From the IMG/VR virus record IMGVR_UViG_3300043420_001157, positions 1-31,095 of that record: DNA of 31,095 nucleotides, one strand, 5' to 3'. The notes below the pieces were generated by a model. It did not search any database. It worked only from the letters and a program-made list of their open reading frames with translations, and was not told the origin of the DNA. Made by a program: the position numbers and the translations under genes. Source of the stretch: a virus. Every line of letters begins with the position of its first letter. Positions within the stretch are counted from its first letter, which is position 1. Positions 7,469 to 15,350 of this stretch are shown piece after piece.

Positions 7469-10303
7469 TCACTCGTCAAAACTTGCACCAGTATTTGTGA
7501 TGATAAAGTCTATTGCAATAAATTCAATCGCACGCGCTGGTTTGATATAAACTTTCGCATACATTATATTGCGGTCAATGAGATCTGGTGTAGTGGTTGT
7601 GCTATCAAGAACAACTTTGTAATCACTTAGACCAAAACGCGCTTTTGTATCAGCAAGTAGCGGATTGACTTGTGCAAGGAAGCGATCCCAAGTAATTTGT
7701 AGATTTGGATCAAACAAGATGCCTCTTGAAATCTTGCCGATTCTATCTTTGAGATAGATAGCAAGACGGCGAACATTGATGCGGTCAAGTGCTGAAGGAG
7801 TTGCTTGTAGGGTCTTTTGACCAAATATTACAATACCTTCGCTTGGGAATGAAGCAATTGGATTTACGCTTACTTCATATAGAGCATCGCGCTGTTTGAG
7901 ACTTAGTCTTTCACGAACATCAAGAACATTTAGACCTGATGAACCATTACTTAGACCACCACGATTGAAGCCGGCTGGTGCAAACCACACAGCGGTTGAT
8001 TCTTGACTGCTTGCCATTGTTCCAAGAGCAACAACACTTGGTGGAACCCATAGTGGAATACCGCCACCTGCATCAATAGAAACCCATGGATAATAGGCAC
8101 AGCCAAAGTTATTGTTCAGTGCTCGTGCCTTGATGCTGGTCACAGCAGTATTTACATTACCAATACGGCTTCTTTCTGCACTTACATTCTCAGTTGTTGG
8201 CTGATAACCACCTTCAATATCTATTATTGCAAGAGTGTCATTTCTTGTTTTGGCAACTTCAAGAACTTTATTTGTTACAGTTGTGTTTGTTACACCTGGA
8301 ACAGTTAGTAGGTTCATCTCTACAACTTCTGGATCTGCAACCATGTCAAGTGCTTTTTCTAAACTATACAGAGCATAGTTTGATCTTGGTTCAGATGTTA
8401 CACCAAGAACACGGTTTGCAAATGCTTCTTTTTCTTTTATATTTAGACCATCAAAACCACCAAACATTGGCATAACAAACTTGTCTACACCTTTATCAAG
8501 TAGTGAGCGATATGAAGCACTGGCTGCTGTTATAGAAGAACCAGCAACACGACTACCATTTTGCCAGAAATATTTACCAGCAAAACCAGACACTTCATTT
8601 ACATCATCAAGTGTAAATATAGTTGAGTATTCTGTTAGAGAGCCAGTTGGAACAAATGTGTCAAGATTGAATGGTTTGACTCTTACAAGGTCAATGTATT
8701 CTTCGTTGAGTTGTGCGCGTGTTCCAATATTACTGATTGTGCCGAAATATACATCACGGTCGGTTAGAACACCAGCGTCTGAACTTGATACACGCATTCT
8801 TAGTTCTGGGAATACAATAGAGGCAGTTAGATCAGTGATACCAGTCATGTTGACTGTATCGTTTGTTCCCGCTGGAGCATATGGTATTCTGCCAACTGCT
8901 TTGAGTAGATCGGTGCCAGTTATTGCTGAACCGCTTGCTACTGTTACTGCTTTATATTTGACTGGACCGAGGAAGCCGAATGGTAGTGATTCTGGATCAA
9001 CGCCACCTTCTTCAACAAGGGAGTTCATTTCTACACGAACAAGTTTTGAAACATTGTCATAGTTTCCAAATACTTTGTGTCTCTTTTCGCCGGTGACAAC
9101 ATCGTCAGTCCATTCAAGATACTTGTCGCCGATTCTTTTTGCGATATAGTTTTCTGAGTTTGGATTGAGGTTACAGTTTGTAAATACCTCAAGAACACCT
9201 GGTTGTGAATCTGAGTCAGCAGTTGAGCGAATCTCAACAGTGAATGAACCATATTTTTCAAATGGTGTTGGTGAATATTTTATATCTCTTATTGCGACTT
9301 TGAATGATCTTTGGTTCCAATCGCCAGATCCTTCTCCGCCGAGAGCAACAAAGCGGAAAAGTTTACTCATATTTTCTGGGTTATAAGAACCTGTTACTGT
9401 GCTTAGATCTTGTGAGAAAACCCAACCAGTTTTTGCTGGTTGTGCTGCAAGTTGGAAATCACTAAGATCAGCAGTTGTGCTCTTTAGACCAGCGACGAAA
9501 GCGTATGCCGAACCAGCAGCAACTGTGTCGTTTAGGAAGTCAGTAAAGGTTTCACCAAGCCAGTATTTTTCTGCATTTTCAGTTGATGTAATAACAGAGT
9601 TTACAAGAGTTGGATTGGTATTGAAAACTTTACGAATATATTTGTCAGAGTTTTTATCAAAATTGAATGATGTATCAAGTATGGCAGCATCATTTACAGT
9701 TGCACCACTGAGAACTTTCATGCGAAACTCAAAGTTGTTGCCGATTGATTTGATAAGTGCTGCTGAACCGGTTGTCATTGTTCCTGCTGGGTTTTGACCA
9801 ACAAGAGCAAGGCTTGCACTTGCATCAACATAGAATATAGCAGCAAGAGCACCGGTTACTGTTGTTGCGGAGCCGGATGGTATAACGAAAAGACCATAAG
9901 CGCCACCGTTGCTGGTTACTGTTGTTGATATAGTTTTGTCAGTTTTCCAACCTGGAGCACCCTGAGCATTAGCCTCTGGATGTTCTGAACCCATTAGACG
10001 AACGAATGTTAGTGGACTTGAGTTTGCTAAATATGCTTTTGCAGCCCATGTAGCATATGCTGGAGCGGTTAGGTTTCCTTCACGCCAGATATCACCATCA
10101 GTTGAACCGCGAACTGGTTCACCGAATATTTGAACGAACTCTTCATATGAACGAACTTTCACTGGAACCATACCAGGACCACGACGAGCACGACCAACAA
10201 GAACTGGTCCAACTGCGTCATTCAGGTTATTTACCTGTGAACGATCTATCTCTTTTATTTGAATTCCGGGGGAAACGAAACGATACTTATTTGCTCCACT
10301 CAT
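7469..10303 (-). CDS. Tail sheath protein (gp18-like)
   Basis: A 944-residue contractile sheath protein. The N-terminus (YRFVSPGIQIKEIDRSQ, then AVGPVLVGRARRGP and a V-x-S-Y-x-E-F-V-x-I-F-G motif) and the C-terminus (RRLAIYLKDRIGKISRGILF, then ARAIEFIAIDFIITNTGASF) are the conserved sheath core and handshake regions. T4 gp18 is 659 residues; the extra length lies in the middle, roughly residues 100-560, which should form surface-exposed inserted domains. The start has AGGAG about nine bases upstream and a copy of the ACTATTTAT motif 34 bases upstream, so this gene probably heads a tail transcript. Codon use is richer in GC than in most neighbours, as expected for an abundant protein. Confidence 0.92.
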   Translation of the reverse strand: MSGANKYRFVSPGIQIKEIDRSQVNNLNDAVGPVLVGRARRGPGMVPVKVRSYEEFVQIFGEPVRGSTDGDIWREGNLTAPAYATWAAKAYLANSSPLTFVRLMGSEHPEANAQGAPGWKTDKTISTTVTSNGGAYGLFVIPSGSATTVTGALAAIFYVDASASLALVGQNPAGTMTTGSAALIKSIGNNFEFRMKVLSGATVNDAAILDTSFNFDKNSDKYIRKVFNTNPTLVNSVITSTENAEKYWLGETFTDFLNDTVAAGSAYAFVAGLKSTTADLSDFQLAAQPAKTGWVFSQDLSTVTGSYNPENMSKLFRFVALGGEGSGDWNQRSFKVAIRDIKYSPTPFEKYGSFTVEIRSTADSDSQPGVLEVFTNCNLNPNSENYIAKRIGDKYLEWTDDVVTGEKRHKVFGNYDNVSKLVRVEMNSLVEEGGVDPESLPFGFLGPVKYKAVTVASGSAITGTDLLKAVGRIPYAPAGTNDTVNMTGITDLTASIVFPELRMRVSSSDAGVLTDRDVYFGTISNIGTRAQLNEEYIDLVRVKPFNLDTFVPTGSLTEYSTIFTLDDVNEVSGFAGKYFWQNGSRVAGSSITAASASYRSLLDKGVDKFVMPMFGGFDGLNIKEKEAFANRVLGVTSEPRSNYALYSLEKALDMVADPEVVEMNLLTVPGVTNTTVTNKVLEVAKTRNDTLAIIDIEGGYQPTTENVSAERSRIGNVNTAVTSIKARALNNNFGCAYYPWVSIDAGGGIPLWVPPSVVALGTMASSQESTAVWFAPAGFNRGGLSNGSSGLNVLDVRERLSLKQRDALYEVSVNPIASFPSEGIVIFGQKTLQATPSALDRINVRRLAIYLKDRIGKISRGILFDPNLQITWDRFLAQVNPLLADTKARFGLSDYKVVLDSTTTTPDLIDRNIMYAKVYIKPARAIEFIAIDFIITNTGASFDE

Positions 10304-10337
10304 TATAGAATACTCCTATATACCATGTATTTCATAA

Positions 10338-10346
10338 ATAAATAGT
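10338..10346 (-). promoter_or_regulatory. Candidate late promoter motif upstream of sheath
   Basis: Coding-sense ACTATTTAT, 34 bases before the sheath ATG. Same 9-mer as upstream of the neck, adhesin, scaffold and fibre genes. Confidence 0.5.
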
Positions 10347-10370
10347 AGGTGCCAGTTTCAAAAGAAGCTC

Positions 10371-11222
10371 CTAATATTTCTTCTTATCATTTTCCGTACT
10401 TTCACCAAACATTTCTTTTTCTCTTGGTATCTTTACCTCTACTATTGTTTCGCTTGTAACAACTTTTGGTTTTTCGCTATTAGCACCAGCACCAAGTAAA
10501 TATCCCAAAACATTTAGTGAAAAGTCACTTGTAAACATTCTGTTTTCTTGCTCTAACTTTGTTATATTACCGCCATTTTTGAAACTTGAATCTTTATCAA
10601 AAAATGCTTCATATCTGTGTTCTTCTTTTGAAAGCATAAAATGATTTATTCCAGCAGTATAAGTCATAAATGGTTGTATTATTTCATTTATCTGTTGTTG
10701 ATATTCTGTATTTACTGTTATAACATATTTTACATCAATATAAGTTGGTAATGGTATTTTTGTTACCTCATAAACAACTTTTTCATTTTTTTCTTTTACA
10801 TTATATTGTATTGCTTTTTTGTTATTATTATTTTTAGCATAGTTGTTTGATTTTTCTTGTGATATTTGTTTTGTGACAGTTACAACTCCACCACGAAAAT
10901 CATCTGGCGGAACATTAGCATAAAATGTTCCTTTTTTAGATAAACTTTTTGTTATATTTTCTCTTTGCAACACAATAACCGGCAATATAAAGTTGCCGTT
11001 TATATCTCGCAGATTTCTGTCAAACTTTATTTGATGACTTCTTTCACCTGCAACCCAAATAACTGGAACTTTCTTCCAACCACGATTTGTGTGAGTATGA
11101 ATATTCATGGTTTTATCAAGCCATTCATAAACAGCAAGGTCTATTGTTTCTATTGTTGAAGGTTCAATAGAAACTTGATTTTTTTCTAAACCTCTTCTTT
11201 CGTACTCGGTTTTATCGTTCAT
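10371..11222 (-). CDS. Tail terminator / proximal sheath stabiliser (gp15-like)
   Basis: With the start at the ATG at 11222 the protein has 283 residues (T4 gp15 has 272). I chose this start because it lies four bases after the previous stop and has GGGAAGA upstream; a longer in-frame reading begins inside the previous gene. The N-terminal half has ETIDLAVYEWLDKTMNIH and the segment GWKKVPVIWVAGERSHQIK, and the second half has EYQQQINEIIQPFMTYTAG followed by HRYEAFF and LNVLGYLLG, a pattern I associate with gp15-like tail completion proteins of marine T4-like phages. Gene order (gp14-like, this, sheath, tube) supports it. An insert near residues 120-150 is Asn/Lys rich. Confidence 0.72.
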   Translation of the reverse strand: MNDKTEYERRGLEKNQVSIEPSTIETIDLAVYEWLDKTMNIHTHTNRGWKKVPVIWVAGERSHQIKFDRNLRDINGNFILPVIVLQRENITKSLSKKGTFYANVPPDDFRGGVVTVTKQISQEKSNNYAKNNNNKKAIQYNVKEKNEKVVYEVTKIPLPTYIDVKYVITVNTEYQQQINEIIQPFMTYTAGINHFMLSKEEHRYEAFFDKDSSFKNGGNITKLEQENRMFTSDFSLNVLGYLLGAGANSEKPKVVTSETIVEVKIPREKEMFGESTENDKKKY

Positions 11223-11226
11223 GTTT

Positions 11227-11475
11227 TTATTCTTCCCATTCGGCAAAAGGAATGCCATAAGTATCTTTTGTCTGCCATTGTCCACCTTCATTTAGGTAAA
11301 ACTTTTTTGGCTCAGCGAAAGGTTGATATATTTCATCTTCATCTATTTCTTTTAGATATACAATATAACCTTTATAGTTTTGCGGATTATTTACCATATC
11401 TAAAAAAAGTTCTCTTCCAGCACTTGTTCTTTTGCCTGAAATATGTTTTAGACGATCAAAACTTACACTTGACAT
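11227..11475 (-). CDS. Small paralogue of the gp14-like C-terminal module
   Basis: An 82-residue protein that is almost entirely one module: ISGKRTSAGRELFLDMVNN, then YKGYIVYLKEIDEDEI, then KKFYLNEGGQW. By hand alignment about 37 of 57 residues are identical to the C-terminus of the preceding gp14-like protein, and the DNA is also visibly similar, pointing to a fairly recent partial duplication. It has its own ribosome binding site (AAGGA, nine bases before ATG) and its own C-terminus (IPFAEWEE). It is wedged between gp14-like and gp15-like genes, so a role at the neck is plausible, but I recognise no family for it. Confidence 0.75.
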   Translation of the reverse strand: MSSVSFDRLKHISGKRTSAGRELFLDMVNNPQNYKGYIVYLKEIDEDEIYQPFAEPKKFYLNEGGQWQTKDTYGIPFAEWEE

Positions 11476-11486
11476 AAAATATTTCC

Positions 11487-12293
11487 TTATAACGCAAAGA
11501 ACTGACTAACGAACCATGCACCATCTTCATTGAAATAAAACTTATCTACTTGGTCAAAATCTCCAAGTATCTCGTCTTCGTCTATCTCTGTTAGATATAC
11601 GATACAGCCTTCATATTTTTGTGGATTATTTACATAATCTAAAAACTGCGCTCTTTGACTGCTTGTTCTTTTGCCTGAAATAAGTTGTATTTTACCTTCG
11701 CAAGCACCAGTTACTTCGGTATTTTCTATTATATCAAGTATGTTTTCTTGTGTTTGACGATATTTTTCTCTTATTTGCAGAGCAGCAATAGGTTCGTTGA
11801 AGAAACCTTCTCTAACACGAACACAGGTTGCCTGTATTTCCATTTTGTGTTCTACTTGGCCGAATAGTGGTCTTGGTTCGGAAAGTTTTACTATTTCATA
11901 AAAAGTCATTCCGTAGAAAACAATATCGCCTTCTCTAACATAAAGATCTTGATCTTCTGTAAGTCTTCTTTTGTGAAAGTTTATAACTATTTTAGCATTT
12001 TTATCAAGACCATATATTTCTGTTGTTGTTTCGTCTTGATCTATTTTTATTAGTGCCTTTATTATGATTGGTCTTAGAAAGGTTTTTGTTATCGCTTCGC
12101 CATAAAGTGGATGAAAGTTGCTATTTTTTACATTTACTGGAAAATAAATAACTGTTTGACCTATAACTCTTTCAATAAGTTCATCATTTACTTGTTTTGT
12201 AAGATCACGCTCTTTCTTTCCTAAAAACATAGGAGGAGGTGGTTGTTCTGGCTGAACCCATTTATTTTGATCTATTTTCTTTTTTCTTGCCAT
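11487..12293 (-). CDS. Neck protein (gp14-like) with extra C-terminal module
   Basis: A 268-residue protein. Residues 35-175 carry the pattern I associate with gp14-like neck/head completion proteins: IGQTVIYFPVN, HPLYGEAITKTFLRPI, INFHKRRLTEDQDLYVREGD, then EPRPLFGQVEHKMEI. In T4, gp13 and gp14 form the neck ring joining portal and tail. After residue about 204 comes an added module (SGKRTSSQRAQFLDYVNNPQ to KFYFNEDGAWFVSQFFAL) which is duplicated as the next small gene and whose end recurs at the C-terminus of the 690-residue fibre. The ribosome binding site is weak (AGTGGT). Neck assignment is supported by family pattern plus position before the gp15-like and sheath genes. Confidence 0.72.
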   Translation of the reverse strand: MARKKKIDQNKWVQPEQPPPPMFLGKKERDLTKQVNDELIERVIGQTVIYFPVNVKNSNFHPLYGEAITKTFLRPIIIKALIKIDQDETTTEIYGLDKNAKIVINFHKRRLTEDQDLYVREGDIVFYGMTFYEIVKLSEPRPLFGQVEHKMEIQATCVRVREGFFNEPIAALQIREKYRQTQENILDIIENTEVTGACEGKIQLISGKRTSSQRAQFLDYVNNPQKYEGCIVYLTEIDEDEILGDFDQVDKFYFNEDGAWFVSQFFAL

Positions 12294-12313
12294 TTATATT
12301 ACCACTTTATAAA

Positions 12314-13630
12314 CTATCCAACAAATATAATATTTGGTATTGCTGCCAAAGTTTTATTCGCATTATCAGCCATAGCAGTTCGCTTTTCAGCGAGTATTGC
12401 ATAGTCTGTATCTTCAAGTATTTTGAGCAACTCTTCTTTGAGAGCGTCTTTTTCTTCTTTACTTTGTGCCCGCAGATCAGCACCATTTAGCGTTACGCTT
12501 TCACCAGGTATTGGTATTGTTTGGAACTTACTACGAACTTCGGCAAGCATACCTTTTGCTACAGCAAGAGCATAACGACGAATCCAGTGTTTGCCTATTG
12601 CGTTTATGTTTTCAAATGGTATGTTTGAGAAAGGTAAAGTATTTATGTTATTTACTCCACCTATTCTGGGATCTTTATCGCTTGCCGCAACATAAGAAGA
12701 ACCAGATAGGTTTCCTATGCCAATATTTGAACCATTTCCACTACCAACACTGAACTCAAACCAAAATGTTCTTATATCGGTTGAATCGGGAATAGGGAAA
12801 ATACGAAGTTTATTATTTTTTATCTCATAAGAATAGTGAGAGATACGAGTATAAATATTATCTTCATAAGCCATTGCTTGAAGTTTATTGTGCCATGCTG
12901 GTATAACTTCAAATGTGCTGTCATCAGCATATTGGCCGTATGTAGAAAGGTTTCCTACTGCATTTAGACCACCATAATATCCATAAAATCTCCACATAGC
13001 ACGAGCAGATTTATAAAATACTTTTTTTACTGTTATTCTATTTCCCGGTGCTACTTTTCCAAACAGGGGAGAACCGGGATCGCTTGCTGAACTTGACACT
13101 ATCATTTGTAAGTCATAGTCTTGTGTGTCGGGAGTAGCATCAAAAGAAGCAGAATAAATATCTATTCTTCCGCCAACACCTGCTTCATGTGAAAATGCAT
13201 CAGCAATATCTCTTACTGCTGTAATATCATACATTGGATAGGCAAGGCTCAAAGAACCATTTTGATTTACAAGATCAAAAAGAGCACTACCACTTTTTAT
13301 TTCACCATCACTATCAAATGTTCCAGTTGGAGAACCAAGAAGTGTTCCAAGGGCATTTTTTGCTTGATGTAGATTTACAAGATAACCATATGTAAGAACG
13401 GCATCTTCATAAGCAGCATATACTTGACCTTCTGTTATTTCTATATCAAGAACATCTCCACCTATCATTTTATAGGTATAAGCAACTTGATCTACCGCTC
13501 CACTAATAAAGTCAGTATTATCGGCATATATGCCAAGGGGAAGACTGGAAACAACATTGGAAAATGTTCCTGTGGCTGGTAATACGATAGCACTTGTTTG
13601 TTGCTTTGGTGTTAGAACGGGAACAGACAT
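12314..13630 (-). CDS. Neck protein (gp13-like)
   Basis: A 438-residue virion protein. Recognisable segments are FISGAVDQVAYTYKMIGGDVLDIEI near residue 45, ARAMWRFYGYYGGLNAVGN near 215, and AWHNKLQAMAYEDNIYTRISH followed by IKNNKLRIFPIP near 250-285, a pattern I know from neck/structural proteins of marine T4-like phages, where it precedes a gp14-like gene as here. T4 gp13 is 309 residues, so this is larger. The C-terminus (KEEKDALKEELLKILEDTDY) is helical. AGGAG stands eleven bases upstream of the ATG and an ACTATTTAT motif 25 bases upstream, so it likely starts the neck transcript, which is separated from the adhesin array by a terminator. Confidence 0.62.
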   Translation of the reverse strand: MSVPVLTPKQQTSAIVLPATGTFSNVVSSLPLGIYADNTDFISGAVDQVAYTYKMIGGDVLDIEITEGQVYAAYEDAVLTYGYLVNLHQAKNALGTLLGSPTGTFDSDGEIKSGSALFDLVNQNGSLSLAYPMYDITAVRDIADAFSHEAGVGGRIDIYSASFDATPDTQDYDLQMIVSSSASDPGSPLFGKVAPGNRITVKKVFYKSARAMWRFYGYYGGLNAVGNLSTYGQYADDSTFEVIPAWHNKLQAMAYEDNIYTRISHYSYEIKNNKLRIFPIPDSTDIRTFWFEFSVGSGNGSNIGIGNLSGSSYVAASDKDPRIGGVNNINTLPFSNIPFENINAIGKHWIRRYALAVAKGMLAEVRSKFQTIPIPGESVTLNGADLRAQSKEEKDALKEELLKILEDTDYAILAEKRTAMADNANKTLAAIPNIIFVG

Positions 13631-13655
13631 TTATATGTGTCTCCTATGGGCTACT

Positions 13656-13664
13656 ATAAATAGT
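13656..13664 (-). promoter_or_regulatory. Candidate late promoter motif upstream of gp13-like gene
   Basis: Coding-sense ACTATTTAT 25 bases before the gp13-like ATG and just after the terminator of the last adhesin cassette; a second ATTTAT lies directly upstream. Confidence 0.5.
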
Positions 13665-13682
13665 TATAAATAATAATAAAAG

Positions 13683-13708
13683 AAACCCACCATATTTCAG
13701 GTGGGTTT
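13683..13708 (-). terminator. Terminator of adhesin cassette E
   Basis: Coding-sense AAACCCACC, loop TGAAATAT, GGTGGGTTT, then CTTTTATTATTA. Nine-pair stem, rho-independent type. Confidence 0.85.
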
Positions 13709-13728
13709 GTTGGTTTATTTATAGTTTA

Positions 13729-14442
13729 TCAAGTTGTTGGATGTGAATCTGGTGGTGTGAAGTTTTCTGTGTATCTCCCAACACCTTTTGTTATACGAAT
13801 GTCATCCATATAACCTTTATAGCCAACAGTTCCTGGGTTGCTTTCAGAACTGGTACCAAAGAAAAAACGACCGTTGTTTGATGGAATTGTAATATTGGTG
13901 TTGAGTGCTATTATATGCTTTGTTCCATTTACAAAATAATACCAATCATTACCATTTCTTACGAGTGCAAGATGAACCCATTCACCTGCAGGTATTGAAA
14001 ATGATGGATAAAAGATCCAACTAGCAGCAGAATTAGGTATGTATATGTTTATGTTATATGTTTCGGCATTCGGTCGTGAAATATAAGACAATAAACCATA
14101 TGTAAGTTCATCTGGTCTTTTGGCAAAGAATCTTCTTTGATTACCAGTGAAATCTGGTTTCATCCACATTTCAAGAGTAAAATCTTCTGCACCAAAGTTC
14201 AAGCCATCACTATTGTCAACAGCTATATAATCGCTGGTTCCATCAAAATAAGCACTTGAACCACCATATTTACTATCTGCAGTGCTTATTTTTGCACCAT
14301 CATATGTGGTTATGTTTAGATTGTTGTTGCTACTGTCTGTAAATACAGTGCTGTTGTTGGCACCGTCTGCTTTGATCAGCAATGATACACTGCTGAAATA
14401 AGGATCTGCCGGGCCGGATGGTGATTCTCTATAAAAAAACAT
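13729..14442 (-). CDS. LamG-like surface protein, cassette E
   Basis: A 237-residue protein with leader MFFYRESPSGPADPYFSNV-type start and a single concanavalin/LamG-like domain: the SLLIKADGANNSTVFTDSSN entry, GGSSAYFDGTSDYIAV, FTLEMWMKP, EWVHLALVRNGNDWYYFVNG, and the closing GYMDDIRITKGVGRYTENFT. These are the strands of the Laminin_G_3 type jelly roll, common on phage fibres and decoration proteins that bind glycans. There is no signal peptide or membrane segment. The gene is a single-gene unit with AGGAG eight bases before ATG, a promoter-like motif and its own terminator. The end, PPDSHPTT, is shared with cassette D. Binding partner unknown. Confidence 0.82.
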   Translation of the reverse strand: MFFYRESPSGPADPYFSSVSLLIKADGANNSTVFTDSSNNNLNITTYDGAKISTADSKYGGSSAYFDGTSDYIAVDNSDGLNFGAEDFTLEMWMKPDFTGNQRRFFAKRPDELTYGLLSYISRPNAETYNINIYIPNSAASWIFYPSFSIPAGEWVHLALVRNGNDWYYFVNGTKHIIALNTNITIPSNNGRFFFGTSSESNPGTVGYKGYMDDIRITKGVGRYTENFTPPDSHPTT

Positions 14443-14480
14443 TTTTATTTCTCCTGTCTTTGTAGGACACTTATAATGTT

Positions 14481-14489
14481 ATAAATAGT
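14481..14489 (-). promoter_or_regulatory. Candidate late promoter motif upstream of cassette E
   Basis: Coding-sense ACTATTTAT 38 bases before the ATG, followed by AACATTATAAGTG as in the other cassettes. Confidence 0.5.
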
Positions 14490-14507
14490 TATAAATAATA
14501 ATAAAAG

Positions 14508-14533
14508 AAACCCACCATATTTCAGGTGGGTTT
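14508..14533 (-). terminator. Terminator of adhesin cassette D
   Basis: Same AAACCCACC / GGTGGGTTT hairpin with 8-base loop and CTTTTATTATTA tail as after cassette E. Confidence 0.85.
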
Positions 14534-14553
14534 GTCAGTTTATTTATAGTTTA

Positions 14554-15249
14554 TCAAGTTGTTGGATGTGAATCTGGTGGTGTGAAGTTTTCTGTGTAGC
14601 GGGCTATTCCTTTAGTTACTCGTAGGTCGTCAATGTATCCGGCAAGAGAGTAAAGATTATCCAGCGTGACGCCGTTGCTAAAGCTTCCGATGCTTACCAC
14701 ATTCGTGCTATTAGCAAAGCCTCCTGATGCAGTAAACGTAGATGCATCTTGAATGCCATTAACGAAGAACCGTATGGTACTGCCAGAGCGGGTAACAGCA
14801 ACATGCGTCCAAGTATTTGCAGAAACAAGCGTACTTGTGCCCTGAATACCGACGTCCGTGGCAGTTCCAATTTTGTACGCCAAATACGGCTTACCGTTAT
14901 CGACTCTGAATGAGAAAGAAGACGGCGACCAGTGGGAGATTATTGAGCGAGCGCCCGCCGTGTTAGTCATGTAGACCCAGGCTTCAATAGTAAAGTCGCC
15001 ATCAAACGTGAATGCGTTATTATCAGCCAGAAATAAACCGCTGCCACCGTCGAAATAAGCACTTGAACCACCATATTTACTTTGGGTAGTGCTAATTTTT
15101 GTATTGCCGATCCTTGAGATGGCAAGATTGTTGTTGCTACTGTCTGTAAATACAGTGCTGTTATTGTCACCATCTGCTTTGATCAATAATGATACATTAC
15201 TGAAATAAGGATCTATTGGGCCATCTGTTGCTTCACTATAAAAAAACAT
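14554..15249 (-). CDS. LamG-like surface protein, cassette D
   Basis: A 231-residue protein, leader MFFYSEATDGPIDPYFSNV, one LamG-like domain (GGSSAYFDGGSGLFLAD, FTIEAWVYMTN, NTWTHVAVTRSGSTIRFFVNG, and the closing GYIDDLRVTKGIARYTENFT). Compared with cassette E the ends match nearly base for base, while the centre (about 14610-15050) is clearly richer in GC and uses different codons, for example GCG, GAC and CGG-type codons rare in neighbours. This suggests that the domain core came from elsewhere by recombination inside conserved flanks. Single-gene unit with its own terminator and the standard ribosome binding site. Likely glycan-binding; target unknown. Confidence 0.82.
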   Translation of the reverse strand: MFFYSEATDGPIDPYFSNVSLLIKADGDNNSTVFTDSSNNNLAISRIGNTKISTTQSKYGGSSAYFDGGSGLFLADNNAFTFDGDFTIEAWVYMTNTAGARSIISHWSPSSFSFRVDNGKPYLAYKIGTATDVGIQGTSTLVSANTWTHVAVTRSGSTIRFFVNGIQDASTFTASGGFANSTNVVSIGSFSNGVTLDNLYSLAGYIDDLRVTKGIARYTENFTPPDSHPTT

Positions 15250-15287
15250 ATTTATTTCTCCTGTCTTTGTAAGACACTTATAATGTT

Positions 15288-15296
15288 ATAAATAGT
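15288..15296 (-). promoter_or_regulatory. Candidate late promoter motif upstream of cassette D
   Basis: Coding-sense ACTATTTAT 38 bases before the ATG of cassette D. Confidence 0.5.
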
Positions 15297-15314
15297 TATA
15301 AATAATAATAAAAG

Positions 15315-15340
15315 AAACCCACCATATTTCAGGTGGGTTT
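15315..15340 (-). terminator. Terminator of adhesin cassette C
   Basis: AAACCCACC / GGTGGGTTT hairpin with T-rich tail, identical to those of cassettes D and E. Confidence 0.85.
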
Positions 15341-15350
15341 GTCAGTTTAT

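Noticed and set aside
8481-9062. 193-codon plus-strand open frame inside the sheath gene
   Set aside because: Antisense to a well conserved sheath gene; composition and lack of a start signal show it to be a shadow. The same holds for plus-strand frames in the capsid, scaffold and fibre genes.
14481-14502. Two TATAAATA boxes on the plus strand as promoters for plus-strand genes
   Set aside because: No credible plus-strand gene follows; the repeats are better read on the minus strand as part of the cassette leader.
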